Shown here piece by piece: positions 1 to 11,016 of a stretch of DNA of 63,342 nucleotides (positions are counted from its first letter, which is position 1; each line of letters begins with the position of its first letter). Origin of the DNA: Streptomyces olivaceus (GTDB lineage: Bacteria > Actinomycetota > Actinomycetes > Streptomycetales > Streptomycetaceae); the NCBI RefSeq assembly GCF_000721235.1, contig NZ_JOFH01000049.1, positions 1 through 63,342 of the forward strand, in the 5' to 3' direction. Made by a program: the position numbers and the translations under genes. The notes beneath the pieces were generated by a model, which saw only the letters and a program-made list of their open reading frames with translations, searched no databases and was not told where the DNA came from.

Positions 1-81
1 GGCCTCGCGCTGGCGGCGCAGCTCCCAGCCGTAGTAGTCGAGCGGGGAAGCGGTCGGGTCGAGGGACTGGATGTTGGCCAC
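1..81 (-). CDS. Helix-turn-helix regulator (DUF5753 type), N-terminus only
   Basis: Only the first 27 codons are present; the rest lies beyond the contig edge. The GTG start at 81 is preceded by a GGAG-type ribosome site. The visible peptide has the N-terminal signature (SPLDYYG.ELRRQRE) of Streptomyces XRE/DUF5753 regulators and closely matches the complete paralogue at 48521-49369, which carries SPLDYYGFELRRHRE. An ATP-binding protein gene is divergent next to it, the same arrangement as at 48.5-49.9 kb. The family name rests on this short match plus context. Confidence 0.75.
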   Translation of the reverse strand, partial: MANIQSLDPTASPLDYYGWELRRQREA

Positions 82-177
82 TGCGGCACCTCACTCCGGA
101 GACTACGGACGGCAACGCCGCACGGCGTTCGTTTCTCTGCGTAGTCGAGCGTACGCAGCGTGTTCCAGGATTGTGGC

Positions 178-609
178 GTGAATCACGTAACTGGTCCGCA
201 GGCGGCGGGCGTCGAGAGCCAGTACCACGCCGAGTTCGCCATGGGCGCGCATTCGACCCGCCACCTGCGCCGCGTGCTGCGGCTCTGCCTGGGCCGCTCG
301 GGCCTGTCCCGCGTGGCCGACGCCGCCGAGCTGGCGCTCACGGAGCTGGTCGCCAACGTCGTACGGTATGTGCCGGGTCGGCGTGGTCGCGTGTGTTTCC
401 TGCTGCAGTCGGGTGGGGTGCGGGTGGAGGTTGCCGACGGGTGCCCCGAGTTGCCGGTTCCGGCGGCTGCCGACGCCTTGGGCGAGGGCGGGCTTGTGAT
501 CGCCGCGGCGGCCGACCGGTGGGGCGTGACGCCGTACGCCGGCGGGCGAGGCAGGACGGTGTGGTTCGAGCGCCTCAGCCGCGCGTCTCCGTCAGTACCG
601 CGTCCGTGA
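178..609 (+). CDS. ATP-binding protein, RsbW/anti-sigma-type kinase fold
   Basis: This small HATPase_c-like protein has the N-box pattern ELALTELVANVVRY and a C-terminal GRGRTVWFE stretch, typical of the Streptomyces RsbW-like ATPases encoded beside DUF5753 HTH regulators. Such proteins are thought to act as anti-sigma or regulatory kinases; no substrate can be read from the sequence. The GTG at 178 was chosen because AGGA lies eight bases upstream. An in-frame GTG at 160 has no ribosome site. The 3' end overlaps the convergent serine-hydrolase gene by 35 bases. The paralogue at 49464-49895 is clearly similar. Confidence 0.8.
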   Translation: MNHVTGPQAAGVESQYHAEFAMGAHSTRHLRRVLRLCLGRSGLSRVADAAELALTELVANVVRYVPGRRGRVCFLLQSGGVRVEVADGCPELPVPAAADALGEGGLVIAAAADRWGVTPYAGGRGRTVWFERLSRASPSVPRP

Positions 610-1396
610 AGGGCGGCCAGGCCTCGACCGCCCAGGGGCCGAAGGCGCGGTCGGTGAGGGCGGCGCAGGCGAGGCCCGCGTCGGGGTCGATCCACAGGAA
701 CGTGCCGGACTGGCCGAAGTGGCCGAAGGTGCGGGGTGAGGACGACGCGCCGGTCCAGTGGGGGGACTTGCCGTTCCGGATCTCCAGGCCGAGGCCCCAG
801 TCGTTGGGGTTCTGGTGGCCGTAGCCCGGCAGGACGCCCTTCGTGCCCGGGTACTGGACCGTCATCGCCTCGGCGACCGTGCGCGGGTCGAGGAGGCGAG
901 GCGCCTGCACCTCGGCGGCGAAGCGGAGCAGGTCGTCGACCGTGGAGGCGCCGTCCTTCGCGGGGGAGCCGTCCAGGGTGGTGGAGGTCATGCCCAGGGG
1001 TTCCAGGACCGCCTGGCGCGCGTACTCGGCGAAGGGCATGTCCGCGGCCCGCGCGATGTGCTCGCCGAGCTGCTCGAAACCGGCGTTGGAGTACAGGCGG
1101 CGCTCGCCGGGCGGGGCGGTGACCTTGTGTTCGTCGAAGGCCAGGCCCGAGGTGTGGGCGAGCAGGTGGCGGACCGTGGACCCGGGCGGCCCGGCGGGCT
1201 CGTCCAGCTCGATCGCGCCCTCCTCGTACGCCACGAGCGCCGCGTAGGCCGCGAGCGGCTTGGTGACCGAGGCGAGGGGGAAGCGGTGCGCGGCCGGACC
1301 GTGGGTGCCGAGGACCGTGCCGTCGGCCCGTACGACGCCCGCCGCCGCGGTGGGGACCGGCCAGTTCTCGATCGACGCGAGGCTCTTCAGGGACAT
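575..1396 (-). CDS. Serine hydrolase of the beta-lactamase / penicillin-binding fold
   Basis: This is a 273-residue class C beta-lactamase-like hydrolase. The catalytic S-x-x-K is SVTK at residues 43-46, the Y-x-N motif is YSN at 102-104, and HTSGL lies near residue 81. No signal peptide is evident, so it is probably cytoplasmic and may act as an esterase or peptidase rather than a resistance enzyme. It is short for the family (often 350-400 residues), but the catalytic set is present. Its 3' end overlaps the convergent ATP-binding gene. Confidence 0.85.
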   Translation of the reverse strand: MSLKSLASIENWPVPTAAAGVVRADGTVLGTHGPAAHRFPLASVTKPLAAYAALVAYEEGAIELDEPAGPPGSTVRHLLAHTSGLAFDEHKVTAPPGERRLYSNAGFEQLGEHIARAADMPFAEYARQAVLEPLGMTSTTLDGSPAKDGASTVDDLLRFAAEVQAPRLLDPRTVAEAMTVQYPGTKGVLPGYGHQNPNDWGLGLEIRNGKSPHWTGASSSPRTFGHFGQSGTFLWIDPDAGLACAALTDRAFGPWAVEAWPPFTDAVLTETRG

Positions 1397-1415
1397 GCCG
1401 TCGAGCCTAAGGGGC

Positions 1416-1886
1416 TCAGAGGCGCAGCCTCATCGAGGGGGCCGGGTCCCGGGTGAAACCCATCGACGCGTACAGGGGCTCGGCGTCGGGGGAGGCGGTG
1501 AGCATGGCGTACTGGGCGCCGCGCTCGCGGAACCAGTCCACCAGCCCGTCCATGCACGCGCGCGCGTACCCGCGGCGCCGGGCGTCCGGGTCGGTGGCGA
1601 CGCTGAAGACGTAGCCGATCACGCCGCTCGGCGGGCGGTTCGGTCCGCCGATGCGGTACTCCAGGGTGCCCACCACCAGCGCGGCCAGGGCCCCGGGGCG
1701 CTCCGGGTGGTCGACGACGTAGGCCGCGAAGTCGCCGTCCGGGGCGGCCAGGCGGGCGCGGAGCGCGGGCAGGGAGGCGGACTGCCAGTCGCTGGGCGAA
1801 CCGGGGTGCACCGCGTCGAGCATCACCTGACGCAGGCGGAGCACTTCCTCGGCGTCCTCGGGCACGGCACGGCGTACGGGATTCAT
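1416..1886 (-). CDS. GNAT family N-acetyltransferase
   Basis: This 156-residue single-domain GNAT protein has a well-formed acetyl-CoA loop (VATDPDARRRGYARACMD) and the C-terminal EPLYASMGF motif seen in many Streptomyces GNATs. The ATG at 1886 was chosen because the longer reading frame has no family similarity. The substrate is unknown. It is divergent from the merR gene; the 111-bp gap between them carries the MerR-type promoter. Confidence 0.85.
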   Translation of the reverse strand: MNPVRRAVPEDAEEVLRLRQVMLDAVHPGSPSDWQSASLPALRARLAAPDGDFAAYVVDHPERPGALAALVVGTLEYRIGGPNRPPSGVIGYVFSVATDPDARRRGYARACMDGLVDWFRERGAQYAMLTASPDAEPLYASMGFTRDPAPSMRLRL

Positions 1887-1959
1887 GCTCCGCACGCTAA
1901 CGACCGGCCCGTCCGGGTGTCCTCCACTTTTCCCACCGGCGGTTTCCCGCCGGGTCTGC

Positions 1960-1990
1960 TTGCCTTGAGTGCACTCGAAGGTCATAGCGT
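1960..1990 (+). promoter_or_regulatory. MerR-type promoter with 19-bp spacer and dyad
   Basis: TTGCCT (1960-1965) and TAGCGT (1985-1990) are separated by 19 bases, the long spacer that MerR proteins correct by DNA distortion. The spacer holds a dyad centred on the perfect palindrome GAGTGCACTC (1967-1976), flanked by CCTT and GAAGG. It sits 8-38 bases upstream of the merR start, so autoregulation is likely. Confidence 0.55.
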
Positions 1991-1997
1991 TGCCGTC

Positions 1998-2474
1998 ATG
2001 ACGGTGATGCAGAGCACGGCCGAGGCCCTCGGTCCGGACGCCACCGGCGCGGACGTCTGCTCCGCCCCGACTCCGCGCCGCCCGCGCCCCGACGGACAGG
2101 ACCGCTACACCATCAGCGAGGTCGTCGCCTGCACCGGCCTCACGGCCCACACCCTGCGCTGGTACGAGCGGATCGGCCTGATGTCCGGCGTCGACCGCTC
2201 GCACACGGGGCAGCGCCGCTACAGCAACCGCGACCTGGACTGGCTCGACTTCGTCGGCAAGCTGCGGATGACCGGCATGCCGGTCGCCGACATGGTGCGG
2301 TACGCCGAGATGGTGCGCGAGGGGGAGAGTACGTACGCGGACCGGCGGGAGCTTCTGGAGTCGACCCGCCGCGACGCGCTGACGCGGATCGCCGAACTCC
2401 GCGACGCCCTCGCCGTGCTCGACCGGAAGATCGAGTTCTACGGGGACGCCGGAGGCGCGGAGTCCGAGCAGTGA
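1998..2474 (+). CDS. MerR family transcriptional regulator
   Basis: This 158-residue protein has a disordered 35-residue leader, then the winged HTH (RYTISEVVACTGLTAHTLRWYERIGLM) and a coiled-coil dimerisation helix ending with the charged segment LAVLDRKIEFY. There is no long effector domain and there are no clustered cysteines, which points to the AdhR/NmlR-like subgroup sensing small electrophiles rather than metals. It probably binds the dyad just upstream. No obvious target gene is adjacent; the downstream gene is convergent. Confidence 0.9.
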   Translation: MTVMQSTAEALGPDATGADVCSAPTPRRPRPDGQDRYTISEVVACTGLTAHTLRWYERIGLMSGVDRSHTGQRRYSNRDLDWLDFVGKLRMTGMPVADMVRYAEMVREGESTYADRRELLESTRRDALTRIAELRDALAVLDRKIEFYGDAGGAESEQ

Positions 2475-2481
2475 GGGAGCG

Positions 2482-3351
2482 TCACAGCTCCGCCAGCAGC
2501 TGCGCCTTCTTCGAGGAGAACTCCTCGTCCGTCACCAGCCCCTGCTGGTGCAGTTCCCCCAGGTGCCGGATCCGCTCGGCGATGTCCGCGGGGTCGCGGC
2601 GAGGCGCCGGCACCGGTACCGGCGTGGCCGGGCCCCGGTCCCGTACCGCCGCGAGGACCGCCGCGGCGAACGGCAGCGACTCGTGGACCGGCCCGTAGCC
2701 GAGCCCGAACACCACGGACGCCGGGTCCTGGTCGGCCTGCGGAGCGGCCGGTGCGGTCGCGCCCGCGGCGTCCCGCGGCAGCAGGCGCAGGTAGCCCTCC
2801 AGCGCCTCGGGGGAGCGCCACTCCACTCCCCCCAGGTCGGCGACCGGGAAGAGCTGGTCGCCGGCCTTCCACTTCGCCGACGACGCGCCCGTCCAGGACC
2901 AGCGGAAGGACACCGCCTTGCCGTCGAAGGACGCCTTCCCGTCGTACGCCTTGAAGTGCAGCGGCGCCTCGGGGGCCGCCACCAGGTACCGGTCCGCCGG
3001 TTCGGAGTGCGCGGCGGCGCCCAGCATCCCGGTCAGCTCGTCGGCGTAGTACTCCGCGAGCGTCTCCCGCTCGGCCGGCAGCACCAGCCGGTACGGGTCG
3101 CAGCTCTCCTTCAGCTGTCCGGCCGCCGCCTCGATCAGCGGATCGGCACCCTCGCGCGGCTGGACGCGCAGCACGACCGTGCCGCGCCTGCCGGGCGTGA
3201 GCGTCACGCCGGCGATCGCCTCCACGGGGACACGGCGTTCCCCGAGGGCCTGGAACAGCTTGGGTGTTCGAATCCCCCGTTCGTAGCGGATGAGCACGGA
3301 GTCGGACTCGAACTCCCAGGCGGCATGAAATCCGGCCAGTACGTCACCCAT
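2482..3351 (-). CDS. DUF4429 and SHOCT domain protein
   Basis: Two DUF4429-like repeats occupy the N-terminal two thirds; each contains a short 'lipid/membrane protein-like' beta pattern (ESDSVLIRYERG and DGKAVSFRW). The last 35 residues form an SHOCT domain (IAERIRHLGELHQQGLVTDEEFSSKKAQLL), a short oligomerisation motif. The function is unknown. The ATG at 3351 matches the usual family N-terminus (MGDVLAGFHAAWEF); ATG codons at 3360 and 3399 are also in frame. Confidence 0.8.
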   Translation of the reverse strand: MGDVLAGFHAAWEFESDSVLIRYERGIRTPKLFQALGERRVPVEAIAGVTLTPGRRGTVVLRVQPREGADPLIEAAAGQLKESCDPYRLVLPAERETLAEYYADELTGMLGAAAHSEPADRYLVAAPEAPLHFKAYDGKASFDGKAVSFRWSWTGASSAKWKAGDQLFPVADLGGVEWRSPEALEGYLRLLPRDAAGATAPAAPQADQDPASVVFGLGYGPVHESLPFAAAVLAAVRDRGPATPVPVPAPRRDPADIAERIRHLGELHQQGLVTDEEFSSKKAQLLAEL

Positions 3352-3417
3352 GCGGCTCATCGTATGCGGCACGAGCCTCTCCGTCCCCTCCCCGTGCAAA
3401 CCGGAGTTTCTACGCCT

Positions 3418-4635
3418 CTACGCGCGTCCGGCCGCCGTCGCCCCGGACAAATCCGCCCGGCATGTGTCATCCGTGTCGGCGCAGGCCACCGTGCGGTATG
3501 CGCCAACGCCGATCTCCGCGAAATTGCGCAGACTCTCCGTACCCGGCACGAAGTAGCCGCTGTGTCCCTGCGCGCCCCGCGCGGACAGCACCCGCGCCCC
3601 GAACCCGGTGGACACCGGGTCGGCACCGTGCCCCAGGCCGCCGACCTCCAGGTAGGGCACGTCCTGGATCCAGTCGTCGCCGTCCCGCATCGCCCACACG
3701 TGGGCGGAGGTGTCCAGGCGGGCGGCGCTGTCGGCGCGCATGCCCGGACTGCCGGCCACCGCTATGTCGGTCACCCGCGCGGGGAGCGTGCCGGCGGCGA
3801 GGCCGCACACCACCGAGCCGTAGCTGTGGCAGAACAGGGAGACCGGCGACTTGCCGGGCAGGGCGCCCAGGAGCGCGTTCAGGCGTACGGCACCGTGCTG
3901 CGCGCGGGTGGCCGTGGCCGCCTCCATGCCGAGGCCGCTGGGGGAGGTGTAGTCCGCCCAGGCGATCACGGCGGTGCGGGTGTCCGGGCTCGTGGTGCGC
4001 TCGGCCTCGTACAGCGACTCGGCCATGCCGACGGGCGCCGAGTACTTGCGCTCGGAGCGCTCGAAGGTGACCAGCTCGGTGTCCACGCCGGGTACGACGA
4101 CGGACACGCGGTCGGCGCGGTTCAGGTTCCCGAAGACCTCGGCGACCTTGCCGGAGCCCGCCGGGTCGAAGGCGAGGATGTGCCGGCCGGGGGCGAGCAG
4201 CGAGTCGTAGTGGTGCATGCGGCGGGCCGCCTCGCGCTGTCCCGACGGGGACAGGCGCTTGTCGTGCATGCGTTCCCGCTCCACCGTGCGCGCCTCGTGC
4301 AGCGCCGAGCGGTTGGCGAAGTAGCGCAGCCCGACCGGGGCGCCGTTCATGTTGCCGACGGCCAGGGGATACCGGCGGGCCAGGCTCTTGCGCTGCCACT
4401 CGCCGAGCGAGGCGAAGAACCGGGCCAGCCGGGCGGGCGCCGCCTGCGCGTCGGGCAGCCGGTGTCCGTCGATCCGGCCGTGCTCCCAGGCTGATATCGA
4501 CGCCTCCAGCGCGGTGGGGCCGCGGTGGTTGCGCAGGGCCGTCCAGCCGGTGGTCGCCAGCATCACGAACACCACGGCCAGAGCGAGCAGTGCGCGCCAG
4601 ACGTTCAGCTGCGGGGAGGTGTCGAAGGAAGTCAC
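3418..4635 (-). CDS. Membrane-anchored/secreted alpha/beta hydrolase
   Basis: This 405-residue protein has an N-terminal hydrophobic helix (about residues 13-30) acting as signal anchor. A hydrolase domain follows, with the strand VVVPGVD near 180 and the nucleophile elbow FCHSYGS with Ser271. It belongs to the DUF1023-like alpha/beta hydrolases common in Streptomyces. The late HSGYF segment could supply the catalytic His. The substrate is unknown. It is transcribed toward the SHOCT gene, with the tetR gene upstream on the same strand but 54 bp away. Confidence 0.8.
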   Translation of the reverse strand: MTSFDTSPQLNVWRALLALAVVFVMLATTGWTALRNHRGPTALEASISAWEHGRIDGHRLPDAQAAPARLARFFASLGEWQRKSLARRYPLAVGNMNGAPVGLRYFANRSALHEARTVERERMHDKRLSPSGQREAARRMHHYDSLLAPGRHILAFDPAGSGKVAEVFGNLNRADRVSVVVPGVDTELVTFERSERKYSAPVGMAESLYEAERTTSPDTRTAVIAWADYTSPSGLGMEAATATRAQHGAVRLNALLGALPGKSPVSLFCHSYGSVVCGLAAGTLPARVTDIAVAGSPGMRADSAARLDTSAHVWAMRDGDDWIQDVPYLEVGGLGHGADPVSTGFGARVLSARGAQGHSGYFVPGTESLRNFAEIGVGAYRTVACADTDDTCRADLSGATAAGRA

Positions 4636-4689
4636 TGGGAGGACACACTAGGAGAACGGGACGGTCTCGCGTGAATCCAGTGACACGGA

Positions 4690-5364
4690 TCACGTTTCGG
4701 TGTGGCGCTCCGGGGTTGGGCCCGCACGGTCGGCTACGGGCCCCTCCCGCCAGTTCCCGGTGAGGGCGGGCGCCACGTGGTCCAGGTAGGAGGCGGTCAG
4801 GTCCCGCAGGGCGGCCGGACTGGCGTCGTCGCCGGCCGACCAGAGCCGCTCGGTCACCCGCATCACCGCTCCGAAGACCGCCACGAGCACCCGGGGCCGG
4901 GGGTCCCGGTCCAGGTCCAGGCCCTCGCGGGCCGCGACGACGCGGGCGATCTCCTCCTCCAGCTCCGTGGCGCGGCGCAGGTGGGCGGCGAGCAGCGCGG
5001 GCGTCGACTCGACCACCCGGTAGAAGCGCATGTGCAGTTCGACCGGGATCAGCCGCCCGATCGCCTCGCCGATGGTGTTCCAGCTCTCCACGAGGGCCAT
5101 GCGCAGCGCGTCCAGCGGCGCCTCCTCGGGCGGGCGGGCGTGCACCGCCTCGACGAAGCGCGCCTCCGCGAGCCGCGCCACGTAGAACGCCGCGTCCTCC
5201 TTGGAGGCGAAGTAGCGGAAGAAGGTGCGCTGCGACACGTCGGCGGCCTCGGCGATGTCGTCGACGGTCGTCTCCTCGTACCCGTGCTCGGTGAACAGTT
5301 CGAGGGCGGAGCGCAGCAGCAGGTCCCGGGTGCGCTGCTTCTTCAGTTCGCGCAGGCCGCCCAA
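4690..5364 (-). CDS. TetR family regulator of the adjacent efflux pump
   Basis: This 224-residue TetR protein has an N-terminal HTH (about residues 24-50, TTVDDIAEAADVSQRTFFRYF) and an all-helical C-terminal ligand domain. The TTG start at 5364 is chosen because AAGGAG lies seven bases upstream and no in-frame ATG fits. It is divergent from the MFS drug exporter at 5526. The gap holds a perfect 7-1-7 inverted repeat, so it most likely represses the exporter and itself until a toxic ligand binds. Confidence 0.9.
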   Translation of the reverse strand: MGGLRELKKQRTRDLLLRSALELFTEHGYEETTVDDIAEAADVSQRTFFRYFASKEDAAFYVARLAEARFVEAVHARPPEEAPLDALRMALVESWNTIGEAIGRLIPVELHMRFYRVVESTPALLAAHLRRATELEEEIARVVAAREGLDLDRDPRPRVLVAVFGAVMRVTERLWSAGDDASPAALRDLTASYLDHVAPALTGNWREGPVADRAGPTPERHTET

Positions 5365-5462
5365 GAGTCCACTCCTTCAACACGGGTGCGGTGGCGGGTC
5401 CCGCCGCCGTCCCGCCGTTCGTTTCGGTTCGTTTTCGCAGTTCACGCTATACACTGATGAAA

Positions 5463-5477
5463 TGTCAGTTACTGACA
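5463..5477. promoter_or_regulatory. TetR operator, perfect inverted repeat TGTCAGTTACTGACA
   Basis: A 7-bp perfect inverted repeat around one central base lies between the divergent tetR and MFS genes. Further TGTCA half-sites follow (TTGTCA at 5489, CTGTCAG at 5497, CTGTCAT at 5507). TTGTCA at 5489-5494 could also be the -35 of the MFS promoter. Confidence 0.7.
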
Positions 5478-5525
5478 CGTGAATTGGTTTGTCAACTGTC
5501 AGAGGCTGTCATTAGCCTCAACGGT

Positions 5526-7136
5526 ATGACTAGTCAGACCACCATCGACAAGCCGGGACCGGGCGACGGCGTCCCGTCGGGTTCCGCACCCGCCAGGGGA
5601 CTGCGCGGCCATCCGTGGGTCACCCTCGTCACCGTCGCGGTCGGGGTCATGATGGTGGCCCTGGACGGCACCATCGTGGCCATCGCGAACCCGGCCATCC
5701 AGAACGACCTGGGCGCCAGTCTCGCCGACGTCCAGTGGATCACCAACGCCTACTTCCTCGCCCTCGCGGTCGCGCTGATCACCGCGGGCAAGCTCGGCGA
5801 CCGCTTCGGGCACCGGCAGACCTTCCTGATAGGCGTGGCCGGCTTCGCCGTGTCCTCCGGCGCCATCGGGCTGTCCAGCAGTATCGGTGCCGTCATCGTC
5901 TTCCGTGTCTTCCAGGGCCTGTTCGGCGCACTGCTGATGCCCGCCGCGCTGGGCCTGCTCCGGGCGACGTTCCCCGCCGAGAAGCTCAACATGGCCATCG
6001 GCATCTGGGGCATGGTCATCGGCGCCTCCACCGCGGGCGGCCCGATCCTCGGCGGCGTGCTGGTCGAGCACGTCAACTGGCAGTCCGTTTTCTTCATCAA
6101 CGTGCCGGTCGGCATCCTCGCCGTCGTGCTCGGCGTCCTGATCCTGCTGGACCACCGGGCCGAGAACCGGCCGCGCTCCTTCGACATCCTCGGCATCGTG
6201 CTGCTCTCGGCCTCGATGTTCGCCCTCGTCTGGGCGCTGATCAAGGCTCCCGAGTGGGGCTGGGGCTCCGGCCAGACCTGGCTGTACATCATCGGGTCGG
6301 TGGTGGGCTTCGCCCTCTTCTCCTTCTGGGAGACCAAGGTGCGCGAGCCGCTGATCCCGCTGGCGATGTTCCGCTCGGTGCCGCTGTCGGCCGGTGTGGT
6401 CCTGATGGTCCTGATGGCCATCGCGTTCATGGGCGGCCTGTTCTTCGTCACCTTCTACCTGCAGAACGTGCACGGGATGAGCCCGGTCGACGCCGGTCTG
6501 CACCTGCTGCCGCTCACCGCCATGATGATCGTCGCCTCGCCGCTGGCCGGCGCGGCGATCACCAAGGTCGGCCCGCGCATCCCGTTGGCCGGCGGCATGA
6601 CGTGCACCGCGATCGCGATGTACGGCATCTCCACGCTCCAGACCGACTCCGGCAGCGGCGTCATGTCGCTCTGGTTCGCCCTGCTGGGCCTCGGCCTCGC
6701 CCCGGTCATGGTCGGCGCCACCGAGGTCATCGTCGGCAACGCGCCGATGGAGCTGTCGGGTGTGGCGGGCGGCCTCCAGCAGGCGGCGATGCAGATCGGC
6801 GGCAGCCTCGGCACGGCCGTCCTCGGCGCCGTGATGGCCTCCAAGGTGGACAGCGACCTGGCGGGCAACTGGGCGGACGCGGGCCTTCCCGAACTGTCGC
6901 CGGCCCAGGCCCACCAGGCCTCCGAGGCGGTCCAGGTAGGCGTCGCGCCGGTGCCGCCGGGCACGCCCGCCGAGATCGCCGGGAAGATCTCGGACGTCGC
7001 CCACGACACCTTCATCTCCGGCATGAGCCTGGCCTCCCTCGTGGCCGCGGGCGTCGCGGTGGTGGCGGTGGCGGTCGCCTTCCTCACCAAGCGCGGCGAC
7101 AACGCGGAGGCCGGCGCGGGCATGGGGCACATCTGA
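5526..7136 (+). CDS. DHA2-family MFS drug:H+ antiporter (EmrB/QacA type)
   Basis: This 536-residue integral membrane protein has about 14 hydrophobic segments. It carries the DHA2 hallmarks: motif D1 near the start (MMVALDGTIVAIANPAI), motif A (GKLGDRFGHRQ) and motif C in TM5 (GASTAGGPILGGVLVE). It is a proton-driven exporter of hydrophobic toxic compounds. The ATG at 5526 is preferred to the upstream frame, which runs through the operator region. It is very probably controlled by the divergent TetR. Confidence 0.93.
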   Translation: MTSQTTIDKPGPGDGVPSGSAPARGLRGHPWVTLVTVAVGVMMVALDGTIVAIANPAIQNDLGASLADVQWITNAYFLALAVALITAGKLGDRFGHRQTFLIGVAGFAVSSGAIGLSSSIGAVIVFRVFQGLFGALLMPAALGLLRATFPAEKLNMAIGIWGMVIGASTAGGPILGGVLVEHVNWQSVFFINVPVGILAVVLGVLILLDHRAENRPRSFDILGIVLLSASMFALVWALIKAPEWGWGSGQTWLYIIGSVVGFALFSFWETKVREPLIPLAMFRSVPLSAGVVLMVLMAIAFMGGLFFVTFYLQNVHGMSPVDAGLHLLPLTAMMIVASPLAGAAITKVGPRIPLAGGMTCTAIAMYGISTLQTDSGSGVMSLWFALLGLGLAPVMVGATEVIVGNAPMELSGVAGGLQQAAMQIGGSLGTAVLGAVMASKVDSDLAGNWADAGLPELSPAQAHQASEAVQVGVAPVPPGTPAEIAGKISDVAHDTFISGMSLASLVAAGVAVVAVAVAFLTKRGDNAEAGAGMGHI

Positions 7137-7153
7137 CGGGGGCACATCTGACG
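7124..7153 (+). repeat. 15-bp perfect tandem duplication at the MFS stop codon
   Basis: GGGGCACATCTGACG occurs twice in tandem; the first copy contains the MFS stop codon and the second lies just downstream. It does not alter the protein. Confidence 0.85.
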
Positions 7154-7360
7154 GGGCCCGTCCCCTCGCTCTTTCGTCCATCAGGGTGACCGGACGGGCG
7201 AACCCTCCCCTCCGGCGGACCGTGCAGGTCACAGTGGGTCAGGTCGTCCGCAGAGCACGGGGCGAGGGGCTGCGGCGCGGGGCCGGAGGGGAGCCGCGCG
7301 CGGGCAGCTCGTCGTCCTCCGACCGGGTCCGGAGGCATAGGACGCCGTGCGGGGGTACCC

Positions 7361-7378
7361 GAACTCCACAAGGAGTTC
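7361..7378 (+). promoter_or_regulatory. Hairpin over the upstream ribosome-binding site
   Basis: GAACTCC-ACAA-GGAGTTC can form a 7-bp stem with a 4-base loop. The right arm contains an AGGAG sequence 12 bases before the next start, while a second GGGAG (7380-7384) stays free. It may tune translation of the small membrane protein. Confidence 0.4.
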
Positions 7379-7390
7379 AGGGAGTTGATG

Positions 7391-7696
7391 ATGACGAGCT
7401 TCGGACAGCAGTCGCGCACGCACCCCCGCTCACGTGGCCGGACGTGGTCACGGACCGGGCCGGACCGTGCGACGCTCGGGATCGTCGGAGTCGTGTGCGC
7501 GGTCGCGGGATTCTTCACGCTGGGCATCGTCCTGGGCCCCGCCGCCATGGTGTGCGGCTGGCTCGCCATGGGACGGAGCTGGGCGGGCTCCCGGCCCGTG
7601 CCGGCGGTGGTGGCCTTCGCCCTGGGTGCGATCGACACCCTCCTGGCGATCGTCTGGCTCGCCGGCTCGGCCGGCATGAACAACGGCCTGCTCTGA
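7391..7696 (+). CDS. Small membrane protein, DUF4190-like
   Basis: This 101-residue protein has a basic, disordered N-terminus followed by two hydrophobic helices (about residues 27-57 and 68-92), the layout of DUF4190-type small Streptomyces membrane proteins. GGGAG sits six bases before the ATG at 7391; an ATG at 7388 is also possible. The function is unknown. A strong terminator follows, shared with the convergent aceE. Confidence 0.7.
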   Translation: MTSFGQQSRTHPRSRGRTWSRTGPDRATLGIVGVVCAVAGFFTLGIVLGPAAMVCGWLAMGRSWAGSRPVPAVVAFALGAIDTLLAIVWLAGSAGMNNGLL

Positions 7697-7747
7697 CACA
7701 CCGCACGCACCGCGCCGACGAGAAGACCCCTCGGCGCACCGACGAGA

Positions 7748-7775
7748 AAGCCCCCGGCCGACCGGCCGGGGGCTT
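7748..7775. terminator. Bidirectional intrinsic terminator
   Basis: AAGCCCCCGGCC and GGCCGGGGGCTT form a near-perfect GC stem of at least 11 bp between the convergent small membrane protein gene and aceE. A-rich and T-containing flanks lie on both sides. Confidence 0.8.
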
Positions 7776-7832
7776 CTCCGTCTGTCCCTCCGTCACCCCG
7801 TCACCGCGTACGCGGCAAACGGGGCGCGCGCG

Positions 7833-10589
<2,757 letters not shown>

Positions 10590-11016
10590 GCTGTTCCTTC
10601 GCTGTCGGAGGGCCGCTGCTGCCGGGGGCTGCTCGAGGACCGCTGCCGCCGGCCGCTCTGCCGGATGTCTGCGCCGATTGCCCGCTGGTTGTCCATCGTG
10701 TACCTCGCGGGGGCGGTCGTCATCTGTACCGTGGGGTAACCGGTTCCTTCACAGGGATCGGGGGCACGTTCATTCGAGTCTCGTACCCACCCATGGTTCC
10801 CAAATACGCAAACGGGGCAGATAGGTGTGGTGTACGTCACCTTCGGGTCGGACCGCAGGGCTGAAGTTGCGGCGACACGGCCGGGATCGTCACCGTTTCG
10901 GCGGTCCCGGAGGCCGGGTACTTGCGCGATCCGTCCCGCCCGTGTGGACTACGGCCAAGCCTCGCGCCCGCGCGGGGCTCGAAGACAACTACCGAAACAT
11001 GATCAGGAGGCACCCC
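10590..11016. other. Divergent intergenic region between aceE and the DUF3052 gene
   Basis: These 427 bases hold the promoters of both genes. The palindrome AACCGGTT (10738-10745) lies near the middle. I see no convincing gene; short reading frames here lack family similarity and ribosome sites. Confidence 0.5.

Noticed and set aside
2548..4494. A 648-codon plus-strand frame opposite the SHOCT and hydrolase genes
   Set aside because: It has no ribosome site and no family pattern; it mirrors two well-supported minus-strand genes.
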